NCBI GenBank assembly: GCA_910574965.1
Contig: CAJTDB010000013.1
Coordinates: 1-64,000 of the forward strand
Reading direction: 5' to 3'
Length of the DNA stretch: 64,000 nt
Source: Lachnospiraceae bacterium
GTDB taxonomy: Bacteria > Bacillota > Clostridia > Lachnospirales > Lachnospiraceae
Under the pieces are notes generated by a model, which did not search any database, was not told the origin of the DNA, and was given only the letters and a program-made list of their open reading frames with translations. The position numbers and the translations under genes are program-made. Of this stretch, positions 45,468 to 55,450 are shown piece after piece. Numbering within the stretch: the first letter of the stretch is position 1; each line of letters begins with the position of its first letter.

Positions 45468-48400
45468 ATGAAAAATCGTTTAGGGAAAAGGATCATCGCA
45501 GTCCTGCTCTGCCTGGCCGTGTTTGCCGGAAGCGAGCTGACAGGGCTGACCAATATAGTAGGGGATCTGTTTGCCGCAGAGAGTGAAGAATTTGATGCAC
45601 CGCAGGCAGATGTCCAGACTGCAGAGATCGAAGTACAGCCGGAAGAACCGGCAGATGAACCTGAGGAACCAGAAGCTCCTGCTCCTGAAGCGCCGGAACC
45701 GGAAGCCTCTTCTGAGGAATCTGTACCGGAAGTTTTGGCGCCTGAGACTTCGGATGCTCCTGAAGAGCCGGCTGTTTCGGAGGCAGATCCTGCACCGGAA
45801 GTACCTGATACAGTACCGGAACCGGACGATCCTGCTGACATACCGGAAGATACGGATGGGGAGGACACACAGGATCCTTCTGACCCGGAGGAGACAGCGG
45901 ATCCGGTGATGCCAGAGACACCTTCTGATCTGGAAGTACCGGAAGACAGCGCAGAGACAGAGGATGAACAGCCGGAGGATATCGAGGCAGTACTGCCGGA
46001 AGTGCCTGCAGAAGATTTGGATGAGGAAGAGGCAGAGAAATGGCCGGAGTATATTAGAGACGGTCTCAGCGATGATGGGAAAGTGACCGTCCATGTGGCA
46101 GCAGAGGAAGGCGTATTTCCGGAAAATACAGAGCTGGTCGTAAAGGCAATTCTACCGCAGGATATAGAGGCACTGGAAGCGGATTCAGAAGTCAGTGAGG
46201 AAGAAGTACAGGAAGCAAAAGCCGTCCAGGAAAAATTCGACGCGGTTCAAAAAGAACTGGAAGAGACGATGGCAGAAGATGAGACCAAGGAGATCGCCGG
46301 CTTTCTTGCCTATGATATCAGCTTCTGGACGGAGACAGAAGACGAAGAGACCGGAGAAAGCAAGCGGGTGGAGATCGAGCCGAAGGAAGGCATGGGCGTA
46401 TCTGTAGAGATGGAATTTGCGGCAGCGGCACTTCCGGAAGAGATTAAGGAAATCACAGAAAGAGACGGCGTATCCGTTGAGATCGATCATGTGGATGTTA
46501 TCCATATGAAGGAAAATGAAGACACAAAAACAGGGCTGAAGGCAGAAGTCCTAACGGATGCAGAGATCGGTCAGACCGAGAATGTAGAAGTAGAGACGGC
46601 TAAATTCACGGTGGAGAGTTTTTCGACGTTTGTCATTACATGGACCGGGATACAGCAATACAGCCTGAGCATTATTCCCAGTACAGCAATACTCAGAGAG
46701 ATTGCAGTTGAAGGCAGTGACAAAAATGGCGAGATAAAACGGACATTGGGCAGGGATGAACGCATTTCTATTTCTGAAATAAAACCCGGCGGGAAATTAG
46801 AAGAATACTATCGATTAGAAGGAATGCAGGGCGAACAGTTTGTCTTTGTTCAGGCCAGGCGCTGTGACCTGGGGGTACAGCCCGGAGCTAATCTTTTGGA
46901 AACCGGAGATGAGGTAAGCGAAATCTGGGCGGGAGAGCCTGCTGAAACAGGAGGATGGTTTTCTTATAGAACGAAAAACGGAACGGAGGGGATCGGAGGA
47001 ACCTTTTACTTTATCTACGAAATCGAAAACCTTGAACCGTTAACAGAAGCAGCTACCATCGATAATGAAAAAAACAAGATAGAAATATACATGAAAGACT
47101 ATGACTACGATGCAAATGGTCTGCATGGTATTTTGGGCGGAAATATTGATGATGGGAACATAAAGCAGGGACTGGTCAGTAAGGAACTGGGTGCAGACGG
47201 GTATCCGGTAACGGCAAAAGGCGTTTCTCTTGCTCCGTGGTTTGCTGAGTCAGATGAAGTTTCCGGAGAAGTGGAAAAAGTAAATCATCTGTTCAGAGAG
47301 GATAAGTTCAAAGAACAACATACATTTTATTACAGCAGTTTTGATAATTATGCATATAAGAAATCCGATGGAAACTTTACCGTATATAACCAGCTTGGGG
47401 CACAGTCCACAGAGACGGACAGAACATCCTATAAAAGAGGCAATTTTTTCCCATATAACGAGATTGAGGAAGGCATTTATTCCATGTATACCAATGAATA
47501 TGGGGAAGATAGAAAGCCTCTTCCGGATGGAGACAGCAGAAAAGGGGAAAAGTTATACGCTGTACAGAATCCGAATTTCCATTTCAGCATGTGTCTGGAA
47601 ACAGAGTTTGTTCAGGCAGAAGGCGGAATATATGACGGAAGGCCGATGCGGTATGAATTCAACGGAGACGACGATCTGTGGATTTTTATTGACGGTGTGC
47701 TGGTGCTGGACATCGGAGGCGTTCACGATGCCCGCAGAGGATACATTGATTTTTCCACCGGGGAAGTTATGGTGGAGATATCCGAAAATTATACCAAGAC
47801 AACAAACTTAAAAGAGTGCTTTCAGGGAATAAAGGACAATGTCGAATGGAGACCGGAAAGCAATACGTTCGCGGATTATACCAGGCACTCATTAAAAATG
47901 TTTTATATGGAGCGTAATGAAGGAAGAAAAAGCGGATGTTCCAGTCTGAAAATGTCCTTCAACCTTCCGACAGTTGGGGAAGATGAGATCAAAGTCACAA
48001 AACGACTGTCCAACACGGAACAGGAAAAATATGCGGATGTAGATTTTCAGTTCCAGGTCTTTGCAAAAAAAGAGGCGGCAGGAAGTACGCCTGAGGTTCC
48101 TGAATATGTGGAAGGCGAGGACGAAGCTGCATACGAACTATTAAAAGATGCAAGCCTTGAAGGAGTGGAAGGAGAGGCCGGAAAGATTCCTTTTGATGAA
48201 AATGGGATCTTTACCCTGAAGCCGGGACAGACGGCGGTATTTCCCGGAATCAAAGAAGATCGGCCGTATTATGTCAAAGAAATCGGAATCGATACGGAAA
48301 AATACGATAAGGTTCTGGTAAATCAGACAGAAGTGGCAGACTTTGGAAAAGACGGAACGGAAGGTGATTCCAATAATTCCGCCAGATCAACAACGAAGAC

Positions 48401-49871
48401 GCCGAAAGAAAGGTCGCTGGTCGTATTTACAAATGAATGTACCGAAGCAAACAGCAATGAGCTTCAGATCACGAAAAGAATGCGCGCCAATGCCGATGAA
48501 ATGAAAGGACCGTTTGCCTTTTTGGTTCAGCTCAAAGACCAGTCCGGCAGTTGGGTTCGCTATGAGGGAAAATATTATCTGTATCAGGAAAGTGAGGGAA
48601 CAAAGACTTACTATACATATGAAGGAAACGCGCACACGACGGAAGCATTAAAAGCGCTGACAGAGAAAGGAATCTGCGAAGAGACTTCGGATGGTATGCT
48701 CTATATTCCGTCCGGCTGTACAGCAGTGCTGGAAGGTCTGGTGGAAGGAACGGAATTTTGTGCAGAAGAGATATTGACGGAGGAAGAGAAGGAGATCTAC
48801 CAGACTCCCCAGATGGAAATCGTCTCCGGAACCTGCACGCAGAGCACCGGACTTCCGAATGGAGCGGGCGGTGTGATCCTGTTCGAGAAAGATGCGCAGA
48901 TGCTTGTGACCAATGCACTGCCCGGTGATAATCTCGGCGGACTGGATATTACAAAGAAGCTGGAAGGAAGTCCGACGGAAAACAATCCGGAAGAAAAGAA
49001 AAATTTCCGGTTTCTGGTTCGCATATATAACTCCGATGAAAAGCAATGGACGCTCTATGAAGGAACCTATTTACTGGGAGATGAAACGAAGACATCTGCA
49101 AAAGGTGTGATCGAGATTCCGGCAGATGGTACGGCGCATATTCCCGATCTGTTACCCGGAACACAGTTTGAGGTAACGGAAGATCTATCAGGAGAGACGG
49201 AGTATCAGCTAAAAAGCATGGAAGCGGACTGGAGCACCTGCGATCCTTTGGAGAAGAAGGAGAGTGGTGCGGACGCGCCGAATATCGTGACAGGCGTGAT
49301 CCGCGAAAGTACCGACGCAAAAGTTACAGTGACTAATGTCTATGAGCAGAAGACCTATTCCTATGACTGGCAGATCATCAAGCAGGGTACCGTGGAAGGA
49401 AGCCCGAATCTGGAAGGTGCAGAATTTACTTTAACCTTGCAGCCCCAAAAAGGCGAACCGTCCCAAGTTTACTATGGGAAGTCTATGAAAGATACAGGCG
49501 TGATTGCCTGGTATGCGTCGAAGGAGGAGGCAGAAAATGAGAAAAATCCCATATCTGCCGGCGCCATAGCTCCTGGTACTTATACGCTGACTGAGACAAA
49601 GGCGCCGCTTGGTTATATGCTCAGCAGTTCCTCCTGGAAGATCACTCTTGCATATGGGAAGATGGAAGTTGAGGATGTAGAGTCTAAAGACAATAAGCAG
49701 AATGAAGTCACAGGAAAGATAATGTATACTTATGTATTTACCAATGAAGCCGCCTATGAGCTTCCGTCTACCGGCGGCAGCGGAATATTCTGGTATACGA
49801 TCAGCGGAACCCTGCTGATGATTATGGGGATGCTGGTTTTATATAAGAGAAAATTTGCAAGGAGGTGCTGA
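45468..49871 (+). CDS. LPSTG-anchored tip adhesin with fibro-slime domain, locus B
   Basis: The 1467-residue surface protein has a signal peptide (about 1-38), a Pro/Glu/Ala-rich stalk (about 40-190), a charged helical region, a fibro-slime/PA14-like domain around 690-830 ('FNGDDDLWIFIDGVLVLDIGGVH', marked by its acid cluster), then Cna-B modules (from about 840) and a C-terminal SpaA domain with E-box 'YTLTETKAPLGYML'. The sorting signal is LPSTG, hydrophobic helix, KRKFARRC. The layout is that of a pilus tip adhesin, with the fibro-slime domain as possible ligand-binding part. Strong GGAGGAGGAAAG site. It corresponds to the 374 and 8910 genes of locus A together. Confidence 0.88.
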   Translation: MKNRLGKRIIAVLLCLAVFAGSELTGLTNIVGDLFAAESEEFDAPQADVQTAEIEVQPEEPADEPEEPEAPAPEAPEPEASSEESVPEVLAPETSDAPEEPAVSEADPAPEVPDTVPEPDDPADIPEDTDGEDTQDPSDPEETADPVMPETPSDLEVPEDSAETEDEQPEDIEAVLPEVPAEDLDEEEAEKWPEYIRDGLSDDGKVTVHVAAEEGVFPENTELVVKAILPQDIEALEADSEVSEEEVQEAKAVQEKFDAVQKELEETMAEDETKEIAGFLAYDISFWTETEDEETGESKRVEIEPKEGMGVSVEMEFAAAALPEEIKEITERDGVSVEIDHVDVIHMKENEDTKTGLKAEVLTDAEIGQTENVEVETAKFTVESFSTFVITWTGIQQYSLSIIPSTAILREIAVEGSDKNGEIKRTLGRDERISISEIKPGGKLEEYYRLEGMQGEQFVFVQARRCDLGVQPGANLLETGDEVSEIWAGEPAETGGWFSYRTKNGTEGIGGTFYFIYEIENLEPLTEAATIDNEKNKIEIYMKDYDYDANGLHGILGGNIDDGNIKQGLVSKELGADGYPVTAKGVSLAPWFAESDEVSGEVEKVNHLFREDKFKEQHTFYYSSFDNYAYKKSDGNFTVYNQLGAQSTETDRTSYKRGNFFPYNEIEEGIYSMYTNEYGEDRKPLPDGDSRKGEKLYAVQNPNFHFSMCLETEFVQAEGGIYDGRPMRYEFNGDDDLWIFIDGVLVLDIGGVHDARRGYIDFSTGEVMVEISENYTKTTNLKECFQGIKDNVEWRPESNTFADYTRHSLKMFYMERNEGRKSGCSSLKMSFNLPTVGEDEIKVTKRLSNTEQEKYADVDFQFQVFAKKEAAGSTPEVPEYVEGEDEAAYELLKDASLEGVEGEAGKIPFDENGIFTLKPGQTAVFPGIKEDRPYYVKEIGIDTEKYDKVLVNQTEVADFGKDGTEGDSNNSARSTTKTPKERSLVVFTNECTEANSNELQITKRMRANADEMKGPFAFLVQLKDQSGSWVRYEGKYYLYQESEGTKTYYTYEGNAHTTEALKALTEKGICEETSDGMLYIPSGCTAVLEGLVEGTEFCAEEILTEEEKEIYQTPQMEIVSGTCTQSTGLPNGAGGVILFEKDAQMLVTNALPGDNLGGLDITKKLEGSPTENNPEEKKNFRFLVRIYNSDEKQWTLYEGTYLLGDETKTSAKGVIEIPADGTAHIPDLLPGTQFEVTEDLSGETEYQLKSMEADWSTCDPLEKKESGADAPNIVTGVIRESTDAKVTVTNVYEQKTYSYDWQIIKQGTVEGSPNLEGAEFTLTLQPQKGEPSQVYYGKSMKDTGVIAWYASKEEAENEKNPISAGAIAPGTYTLTETKAPLGYMLSSSSWKITLAYGKMEVEDVESKDNKQNEVTGKIMYTYVFTNEAAYELPSTGGSGIFWYTISGTLLMIMGMLVLYKRKFARRC

Positions 49872-49898
49872 AACATTTAGAAAATGATAAATATTTCA

Positions 49899-49915
49899 GC
49901 GGTCCTCCGGACCGC
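49899..49915 (+). other. Intergenic hairpin upstream of the locus B major pilin
   Basis: GCGGTCC and GGACCGC form a 7-bp stem with a 3-base loop and no T-run. It occupies the place of the different hairpins before the locus A pilin, supporting an RNA-level role at this boundary. Confidence 0.55.
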
Positions 49916-49989
49916 AGACAAGTGCAGACTGCATGAAAGAACAGAGAACTGTAAACCATGGCAAAGTCCATAAAAAGAAAGGAAAAAAG

Positions 49990-51660
49990 ATGAAAAAGAT
50001 GAAAAAGTTTTTATCGGTACTGTTGGCAATGGCAATGGTACTGGGGATGTCGGTGACGACATTTGCAAAAGACATCACGAAACCGCAGGAAGGCGATACG
50101 GACAAAGTAACCATTACCGGTACGTCTATTAAAAAAGGTGAGGTTACATTTAAAGTCTATCAGCTGATCAGGCCGATATTTGAAGAGGGTAAAGGCTTTA
50201 CGGGTTATCAGTGGTCCAATATTTATACGGATAAAACAGGTCCGGTGGAATATGAGGAAAACGGCGATGTGAGAGATCTGACCTCCACGAATATTACCGC
50301 ATGGGCTGCAAAAGCGGACCGTACGATACAAGATGCAACTGTTACATGGAATGAAGCGGGCACAGAGGCGTCTATCGAACTTGGAGTAGGTACATGGATG
50401 ATTCTGGCTTCTGCGGCAGATGACGTAAATGTTGTATACAACCCAATGATTGCCAGCGTTTACTATACGCAGCAGGATTCCATGACAGGCGGAACCGCAG
50501 ATGCGGACGCAGCATGGAAACTGACCACAACGAACGCATACGAGAAATCGACGGATCTTGGCGGACAGGAAAGCAAGCAGGTGGGAACACTGGATGCCAG
50601 TGGAATCTCGTCGCTGGCAAAGGCAAGTGCAGAGGTAGGAAAAAATGTACCCTATGTGCTGAAAGGGCTGATCCCGTCTTACAGTGCAGAATATTTTAAT
50701 TCGGCTTCTTCTGATATGTCACAGACGAGAACCGTAACATACAAACTTAACGACAGTAAAAATGCCGGACTGGAATACAACAATGATATCAAAGTGTATG
50801 TAGGCAATACAACAACACCGATTGCGGAAACAAACTATGATATTACGCTGTACAAGAACGCTGATAAGACAGAGACAACGACGAACTATGCAGAAGCGGC
50901 AGCATTTAGCGTCGCTCTCAAGAGCAGCTATATCCAGACGCTTACCGGAGCTTCAGATGCACAGCGTACAGTATATGTTACGTATACTGCCAAAGTCACT
51001 GATGCAGCAGTCAGCCAGGTAGCAGAGAACCAGTTTGATGTATCCTACACAAGAACGCCCGGCCAGCCGGAAGAGACAACAGATACCAAGACGGTTTATA
51101 CCTATACGGCGGCAATCAACGGTGCAGTTGTCAAGATTGATGAGAAGGATGAAGCACTTGGAAACGCAACCTTTACTCTTTATGAAACGTATGAAAACAA
51201 TACATTAAGCAATCCGTTTGCAGGAACGACAGGAAGCACCGCAACAACATCTGTAAAAGACGGCAATGATGGTAGTGTAGACTTTACCGGTCTGGAATTT
51301 GGAAAGACATATTATCTGACAGAGACAAAAGCTCCGAATGGATACTCCATCAACAATACAGTATACAGCGTTGTGTGTAACTATCCCGCCGGCTTTAACG
51401 AAAAAGGAACAACAAAACTTACAGAGTACAGTGTAACCGTTACGAATCTGTCTGATGCTAAGGATACGAAAACGGTAACAGTACCTTATGGCGGTTCTGC
51501 TACGGCGGTGATGAATCATTTTACAATTAAAAACACCAAGCTGAACGGTCTTCCCTCCACCGGCGGCATCGGTACTACGATCTTTACCATCGGCGGATGT
51601 GCAATCATGATCGCTGCAGCAGGTCTGTACTTCTCTCTTCGCAGAAGGACTGAGAAATAA
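49990..51660 (+). CDS. Major pilin (backbone), LPSTG-anchored, locus B
   Basis: The 557-residue protein has a signal peptide ending TTFAKD, an N-terminal pilin domain ('YNPMIASVYY' near 155), middle domain, SpaA C-terminal domain with E-box 'YYLTETKAPNGY' (about 438) and the sorting signal LPSTG-GIGTTIFTIGG plus RRRTEK. Signal peptide and tail match the locus A pilin almost exactly while the body differs greatly. ATG 49990 is chosen because it begins a proper signal peptide; an upstream in-frame ATG at 49933 would add 19 charged residues. Confidence 0.92.
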   Translation: MKKMKKFLSVLLAMAMVLGMSVTTFAKDITKPQEGDTDKVTITGTSIKKGEVTFKVYQLIRPIFEEGKGFTGYQWSNIYTDKTGPVEYEENGDVRDLTSTNITAWAAKADRTIQDATVTWNEAGTEASIELGVGTWMILASAADDVNVVYNPMIASVYYTQQDSMTGGTADADAAWKLTTTNAYEKSTDLGGQESKQVGTLDASGISSLAKASAEVGKNVPYVLKGLIPSYSAEYFNSASSDMSQTRTVTYKLNDSKNAGLEYNNDIKVYVGNTTTPIAETNYDITLYKNADKTETTTNYAEAAAFSVALKSSYIQTLTGASDAQRTVYVTYTAKVTDAAVSQVAENQFDVSYTRTPGQPEETTDTKTVYTYTAAINGAVVKIDEKDEALGNATFTLYETYENNTLSNPFAGTTGSTATTSVKDGNDGSVDFTGLEFGKTYYLTETKAPNGYSINNTVYSVVCNYPAGFNEKGTTKLTEYSVTVTNLSDAKDTKTVTVPYGGSATAVMNHFTIKNTKLNGLPSTGGIGTTIFTIGGCAIMIAAAGLYFSLRRRTEK

Positions 51661-51713
51661 TCAGAGACAGGGCGGTTACATAGGATAACAAAATATTTCT
51701 AACACCAATTCAG

Positions 51714-51739
51714 GCCGGGGCGGTGCTGCCCGTCCCGGC
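51714..51739 (+). other. Hairpin between major pilin and sortase genes, locus B
   Basis: GCCGGG and CCCGGC with an inner CGG/CCG form a stem without T-run, in the same place as the larger fold at 14067 in locus A. Partial attenuation or processing between pilin and sortases is likely. Confidence 0.5.
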
Positions 51740-51775
51740 TGTTCTAAAAAGTATACAACAACAAGGAGAGCCCGG

Positions 51776-52741
51776 ATGAAGAAAAATATGACAACTGTAT
51801 TATTTTCCATGATATTTCTGGCCGGTCTGTCCTTGCTGCTGTATCCGTTTGTGGCAAATGAATGGAATAACTACCGGCAGAGCCGTCTGATCTCCTCCTA
51901 TGATGATGCCATTGCCGTTATGGAAGCGGAAAATGAGATTGACTATGGAACAGAATGGAAAGGCGCCTACGCATATAATGAGGCACTGCGTCCTTATATT
52001 CTGCCGGATTCTTTTGCAGTGGCAGAGGCTTCAGAGGAGAACGAAGCGTATATGTCGGCGCTGAATCTGACCGGCGACGGTATGATGGGATATGTACAGA
52101 TTCCGAAGATCAATGTCAAGCTTCCGATTTTTCACACGACCAGTGAGGAGGTGCTTCAGACAGCGGCAGGGCATCTGGAGGGAAGTTCTCTTCCGGTAGG
52201 GGGAGAGGGGACCCATGCAGTGATCTCTGCTCACCGGGGTCTGCCAAGTGCGGCATTATTTACGGATCTGGACCGTTTATCAGAAGGAGATCATTTTCTG
52301 CTGAAGATTCTGGACGATACCCTTTGCTATGAGGTGGATCAGATTCACGTGATCGAACCAAATGACACATCGGCACTGGCAGCAGTGGAAGGGGAAGATC
52401 TGGTCACATTGCTTACCTGCACGCCTTATGGAGTGAATAGTCACAGACTTCTGGTCCGGGGGCATCGAATTCCGTATGAAGAGGTCGCAGATGAACCGGT
52501 GGCTGCTTCCTTGTTTTTTGGGGGAACCAGTTTCCATACCAGTTATCTGCTGTGGGTGCTGGTAGGGCTGATGGTCACAGGGACTTTTATTTGCTGCCTG
52601 TATTTGTATGACCGAAAGAAAAACAAAAAGTCAGTGTCCGTTCTGGCCCAGGGGACAGCAGAGAGCATTTCTCAGGAACCCGGAATCTCTGATTCTGAAA
52701 ATACAGAAAATCGTGAGGAACCGCCAAAGGAGCAGACATGA
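51776..52741 (+). CDS. Class C sortase 1, locus B
   Basis: The 321-residue pilin-polymerising transpeptidase has an N-terminal helix (about 6-26), H153, C215 ('TLLTC') and R224, and a C-terminal helix (about 255-278) followed by a Ser/Glu-rich tail that is about 30 residues longer than in the locus A enzyme. The lid region again shows 'LPDSF' rather than DPF/DPW. ATG 51776 follows AAGGAGAGCCCGG. Overlaps sortase 2 by four bases. Confidence 0.93.
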   Translation: MKKNMTTVLFSMIFLAGLSLLLYPFVANEWNNYRQSRLISSYDDAIAVMEAENEIDYGTEWKGAYAYNEALRPYILPDSFAVAEASEENEAYMSALNLTGDGMMGYVQIPKINVKLPIFHTTSEEVLQTAAGHLEGSSLPVGGEGTHAVISAHRGLPSAALFTDLDRLSEGDHFLLKILDDTLCYEVDQIHVIEPNDTSALAAVEGEDLVTLLTCTPYGVNSHRLLVRGHRIPYEEVADEPVAASLFFGGTSFHTSYLLWVLVGLMVTGTFICCLYLYDRKKNKKSVSVLAQGTAESISQEPGISDSENTENREEPPKEQT

Positions 52742-53613
52742 AGAAAACACTGATGAACCTGGCATTCGGCCTCATGTTTCTGACAGGCTTTGGTATTCTG
52801 GCCTATCCGACCATTTCCGATCAGTGGAATACGTACCGGCAAAGCTGTCTGATCTCGGATTATGTGTCCACTGTGGAGGAAATGGAGCCGGAAGATTATT
52901 CCAGAGAATGGAATACGGCATACAGTTTCAATGATACGTTTTCTCAGAATGATCTTTATGGGGATGTTTTCGGGGAAGAAGATGAGGACCTGACTGCTAC
53001 GGAGTACTGGAAGGTGCTGAATGTGGCAGGAGACGGAGTTATGGGATATCTGTCCATTCCGAAAATTCATATTCGTCTTGCAATCTATCATGGAACACAG
53101 GAGAAGGTACTTCAAACTGGGATCGGTCATCTGAACGGGACGAAGCTTCCTATCGGGGGAGAGGGGACCCACAGTGTGCTGGCGGCACACAGGGGACTGC
53201 CAAGCGCCCGTCTGTTCACGGATGTAGATCAGTTGTCCCAGGGAGACCGATTCTATATCCGAGTGCTGGATGAGACACTGGCTTATGAGGTGGACCAGAT
53301 CCTTCCGATGGTGGATAAGGATGATATGGACACTTTGCAGGAGGCGCTGAAGATCGAGGAGGGGCAGGACTATGTAACGCTTTTTACCTGTACGCCCTAT
53401 GGGGTGAACAGTCACAGGCTCCTGGTCCGGGGGACACGGGTGCCGTATGAGGGCGAGGAAGAAACGGCCGGCACCCCGGTAGATACAATGCTGAAGGCAG
53501 TGCAGAATTATTATATGTTATACCTGATACTGGGATTGTCAGTGACGATGCTGGTGATCCTGTTTATGAAATTCCTGTTCCGTCCCCGAAAAAAAGCCGG
53601 GGAGAAAGGATAG
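52738..53613 (+). CDS. Class C sortase 2, locus B
   Basis: A 291-residue sortase with H151, C218 ('TLFTC') and R227, and two membrane helices. It is very similar over the whole length to the second sortase of locus A (15100). It starts inside the stop codon of sortase 1 (ATGA). A hairpin repeat follows directly after its stop codon. Confidence 0.93.
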   Translation: MKKTLMNLAFGLMFLTGFGILAYPTISDQWNTYRQSCLISDYVSTVEEMEPEDYSREWNTAYSFNDTFSQNDLYGDVFGEEDEDLTATEYWKVLNVAGDGVMGYLSIPKIHIRLAIYHGTQEKVLQTGIGHLNGTKLPIGGEGTHSVLAAHRGLPSARLFTDVDQLSQGDRFYIRVLDETLAYEVDQILPMVDKDDMDTLQEALKIEEGQDYVTLFTCTPYGVNSHRLLVRGTRVPYEGEEETAGTPVDTMLKAVQNYYMLYLILGLSVTMLVILFMKFLFRPRKKAGEKG

Positions 53614-53615
53614 AA

Positions 53616-53752
53616 AGGCATGAAAAGGATTTATGCGGGACTTAGAAACAGCATAAATCCGGCTCATGCCCGGAAGGAGTTGCAGGAACGGAAGTGGATG
53701 GAACTGCTTCCAGACACAGGGGCATGAAAAGGATTTATGCGGAACTTAAATA
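53616..53752 (+). repeat. Capped-hairpin repeat R5 (one unit plus a left half)
   Basis: A right half unit (GGCATGAAAAGGATTTATGCGG, with cap GGGACTTA) is followed by a full unit from CAGCA 53650. Stems: CAGCATAAATCC with GGATTTATGCGG, CATGCCC with GGGCATG, GGAAGGAGTT with AACTGCTTCC. The final cap is ATGCGGAACTTAAA, four bases before the next ribosome site. Confidence 0.85.
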
Positions 53753-53764
53753 GGAGGGAAAGAT

Positions 53765-54913
53765 GTGAGAAGGGCAAAGACAGGATACAGATGGATCGCG
53801 CTGGCAGCCGCTCTGGCTTTGCTGGGGCTGACGGCGCGGACGGAGGTGGCTTATGGAGCGGTCAAAATTGAGACAGATAAAAAATGTTCGATCACCTTCA
53901 GCCTGAACGGCAATTATCAGCAGAAAGTGCCGGAGAGTGAACAGGAGCCGGAGTCCGCAGAATATGAAAAAGGCGAAGGATATGCGGAGCTGCAGGAACT
54001 GGAGATTGCAGTGGATCTCTATCAGGTGGCGGCAGTGGATGTCAGCGGTACATACAAAGCATTCGGGAGCAATACCACGCTGTATGATCTTCTGGCAGAG
54101 GATCTGGCAAAAGTCAGTTCTGCAACTTCAGCGGCAGAATGGATGACGATGGCAGAGAAAGCTGCGGCAAGAGTGGAAGAAGGCGGAAGATGGGGAACCA
54201 GTTTACGAACAATTACATTAAACAGTCCGGTTCCGGGACAGGAGAAGACCGTGGAAAATCTTCTTCCCGGCCTGTATCTGGTTGTCGCCCATGAGGCGGT
54301 ATCCCCGGAATATGTTTATACATTTACGCCTTATCTCATATCGCTTCCGGGCAACGATTATTACAGCGGCGGAGACAACGACGAATGGCAATACGATGTA
54401 AATGTAGGGCTGAAGGCAAGTCAGACCAACCGCTTCGGAGATCTGCTCATTGAGAAGACACTGGATTCTTACAATGCATCCCTGGGTGAGACGACAGCAG
54501 TCTTTCAGATCGATGCCGTAAAGGATGAGTTCTATTACCGCGATGTGGTATCCATTGTTTTTTCACAGGCGGGAACTCGGTCGGTACTGGTCAAGGGCAG
54601 AATACCTGCAGGAGCAGCAGTTACAGTGACAGAAGTTTACAGCGGTGCCAGTTATCAGGGAATATCAGAACTTGAACAGACAGCGCCTCCGATTGTCGCA
54701 TCGGATGAATGGGGTACGGCGGATGCGTCCACTGTCCGCTTTGTCAATACCTATGATGATGACCGTTTAAGTTCCGGTACGAGTATTGTCAATCATTTTA
54801 TACAGGATGGGTACTATAGCGGAGAAGGAACGGATGTTTTGGATACCGAAAACAGCAGAGTCTGGGATGTAGAGCAGCTAAAAGATTCGGCCGGTCAGGC
54901 AGGAGAGGAGTAG
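53765..54913 (+). CDS. Pilin-like secreted protein lacking a cell-wall anchor, locus B
   Basis: The 382-residue homologue of the 16041 product. Signal peptide ending VAYGAV, pilin N-terminal-like domain ('GLYLVVAHEAVSPEYVYTF', 'PYLISLPGN') and a Cna-B-like domain ('FGDLLIEKTLDSYN', 'VTVTEVYSGASYQG'), ending 'VWDVEQLKDSAGQ' without LPXTG or helix. GTG is the only reasonable start: the ATG two bases earlier is followed at once by a stop, and AGGAGGG lies seven bases upstream. Three bases separate it from the TasA-like gene. Confidence 0.8.
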   Translation: MRRAKTGYRWIALAAALALLGLTARTEVAYGAVKIETDKKCSITFSLNGNYQQKVPESEQEPESAEYEKGEGYAELQELEIAVDLYQVAAVDVSGTYKAFGSNTTLYDLLAEDLAKVSSATSAAEWMTMAEKAAARVEEGGRWGTSLRTITLNSPVPGQEKTVENLLPGLYLVVAHEAVSPEYVYTFTPYLISLPGNDYYSGGDNDEWQYDVNVGLKASQTNRFGDLLIEKTLDSYNASLGETTAVFQIDAVKDEFYYRDVVSIVFSQAGTRSVLVKGRIPAGAAVTVTEVYSGASYQGISELEQTAPPIVASDEWGTADASTVRFVNTYDDDRLSSGTSIVNHFIQDGYYSGEGTDVLDTENSRVWDVEQLKDSAGQAGEE

Positions 54914-54916
54914 CCC

Positions 54917-55450
54917 ATGAAAAGAAAGCGGAATCAGAAGAGGATGGTCCTCGCAGCAGCAGCTCTTGTGCTGATGGCCGGTGCAGCCACGAAGGAGGCA
55001 ATGGCATATTTTTCTGCCCATGTGACAGCTTCCGGAGGTCATGTATTGGAGCTTGGATCAGTGTCAACGGAAATACAGGAAGAGGTGGCGGACTGGACCA
55101 AAACCATCCTCATTGCCAATACGGGTGACAGTGCCTGTTATGTTCGGGTAAGAGCATTTGCAGGCTCCCAGTATGGACTGACTTACGGCGGTGCAGACTG
55201 GACAGGCGGAAATGACGGTTATTATTATTATACCAATATACTGGAAGCGCAGGCAGAGTCGGCAGCTTTGCAAATCAAGATCGACCATACAGAGGCGGAA
55301 GGCGACTTCAATGTAATCGTTGTACAGGAATGCATTCCGGTACCTTACAGCGATGAAGGGGAGCCTCTGACATGGGATCAGGCAGACTGGACGAAGTCTG
55401 CGGATATAGTAAAAGAGGAAATACCATACGGCGGGGAGGTTGAGTCATGA
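54917..55450 (+). CDS. TasA/camelysin-like protein with SipW-type signal peptide (1), locus B
   Basis: The 177-residue homologue of the 17154 product, with the signal region 'AMAYFSAHVTASGGH' (about 27-41) and the mature-domain segment 'IANTGDSACYVRVRAFAG'. It has the same length as its locus A counterpart and the same 'FNVIVVQECIPV' segment. Coupled to the next gene by four-base overlap. Probably processed by the SipW-type peptidase at 56192. Confidence 0.85.
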   Translation: MKRKRNQKRMVLAAAALVLMAGAATKEAMAYFSAHVTASGGHVLELGSVSTEIQEEVADWTKTILIANTGDSACYVRVRAFAGSQYGLTYGGADWTGGNDGYYYYTNILEAQAESAALQIKIDHTEAEGDFNVIVVQECIPVPYSDEGEPLTWDQADWTKSADIVKEEIPYGGEVES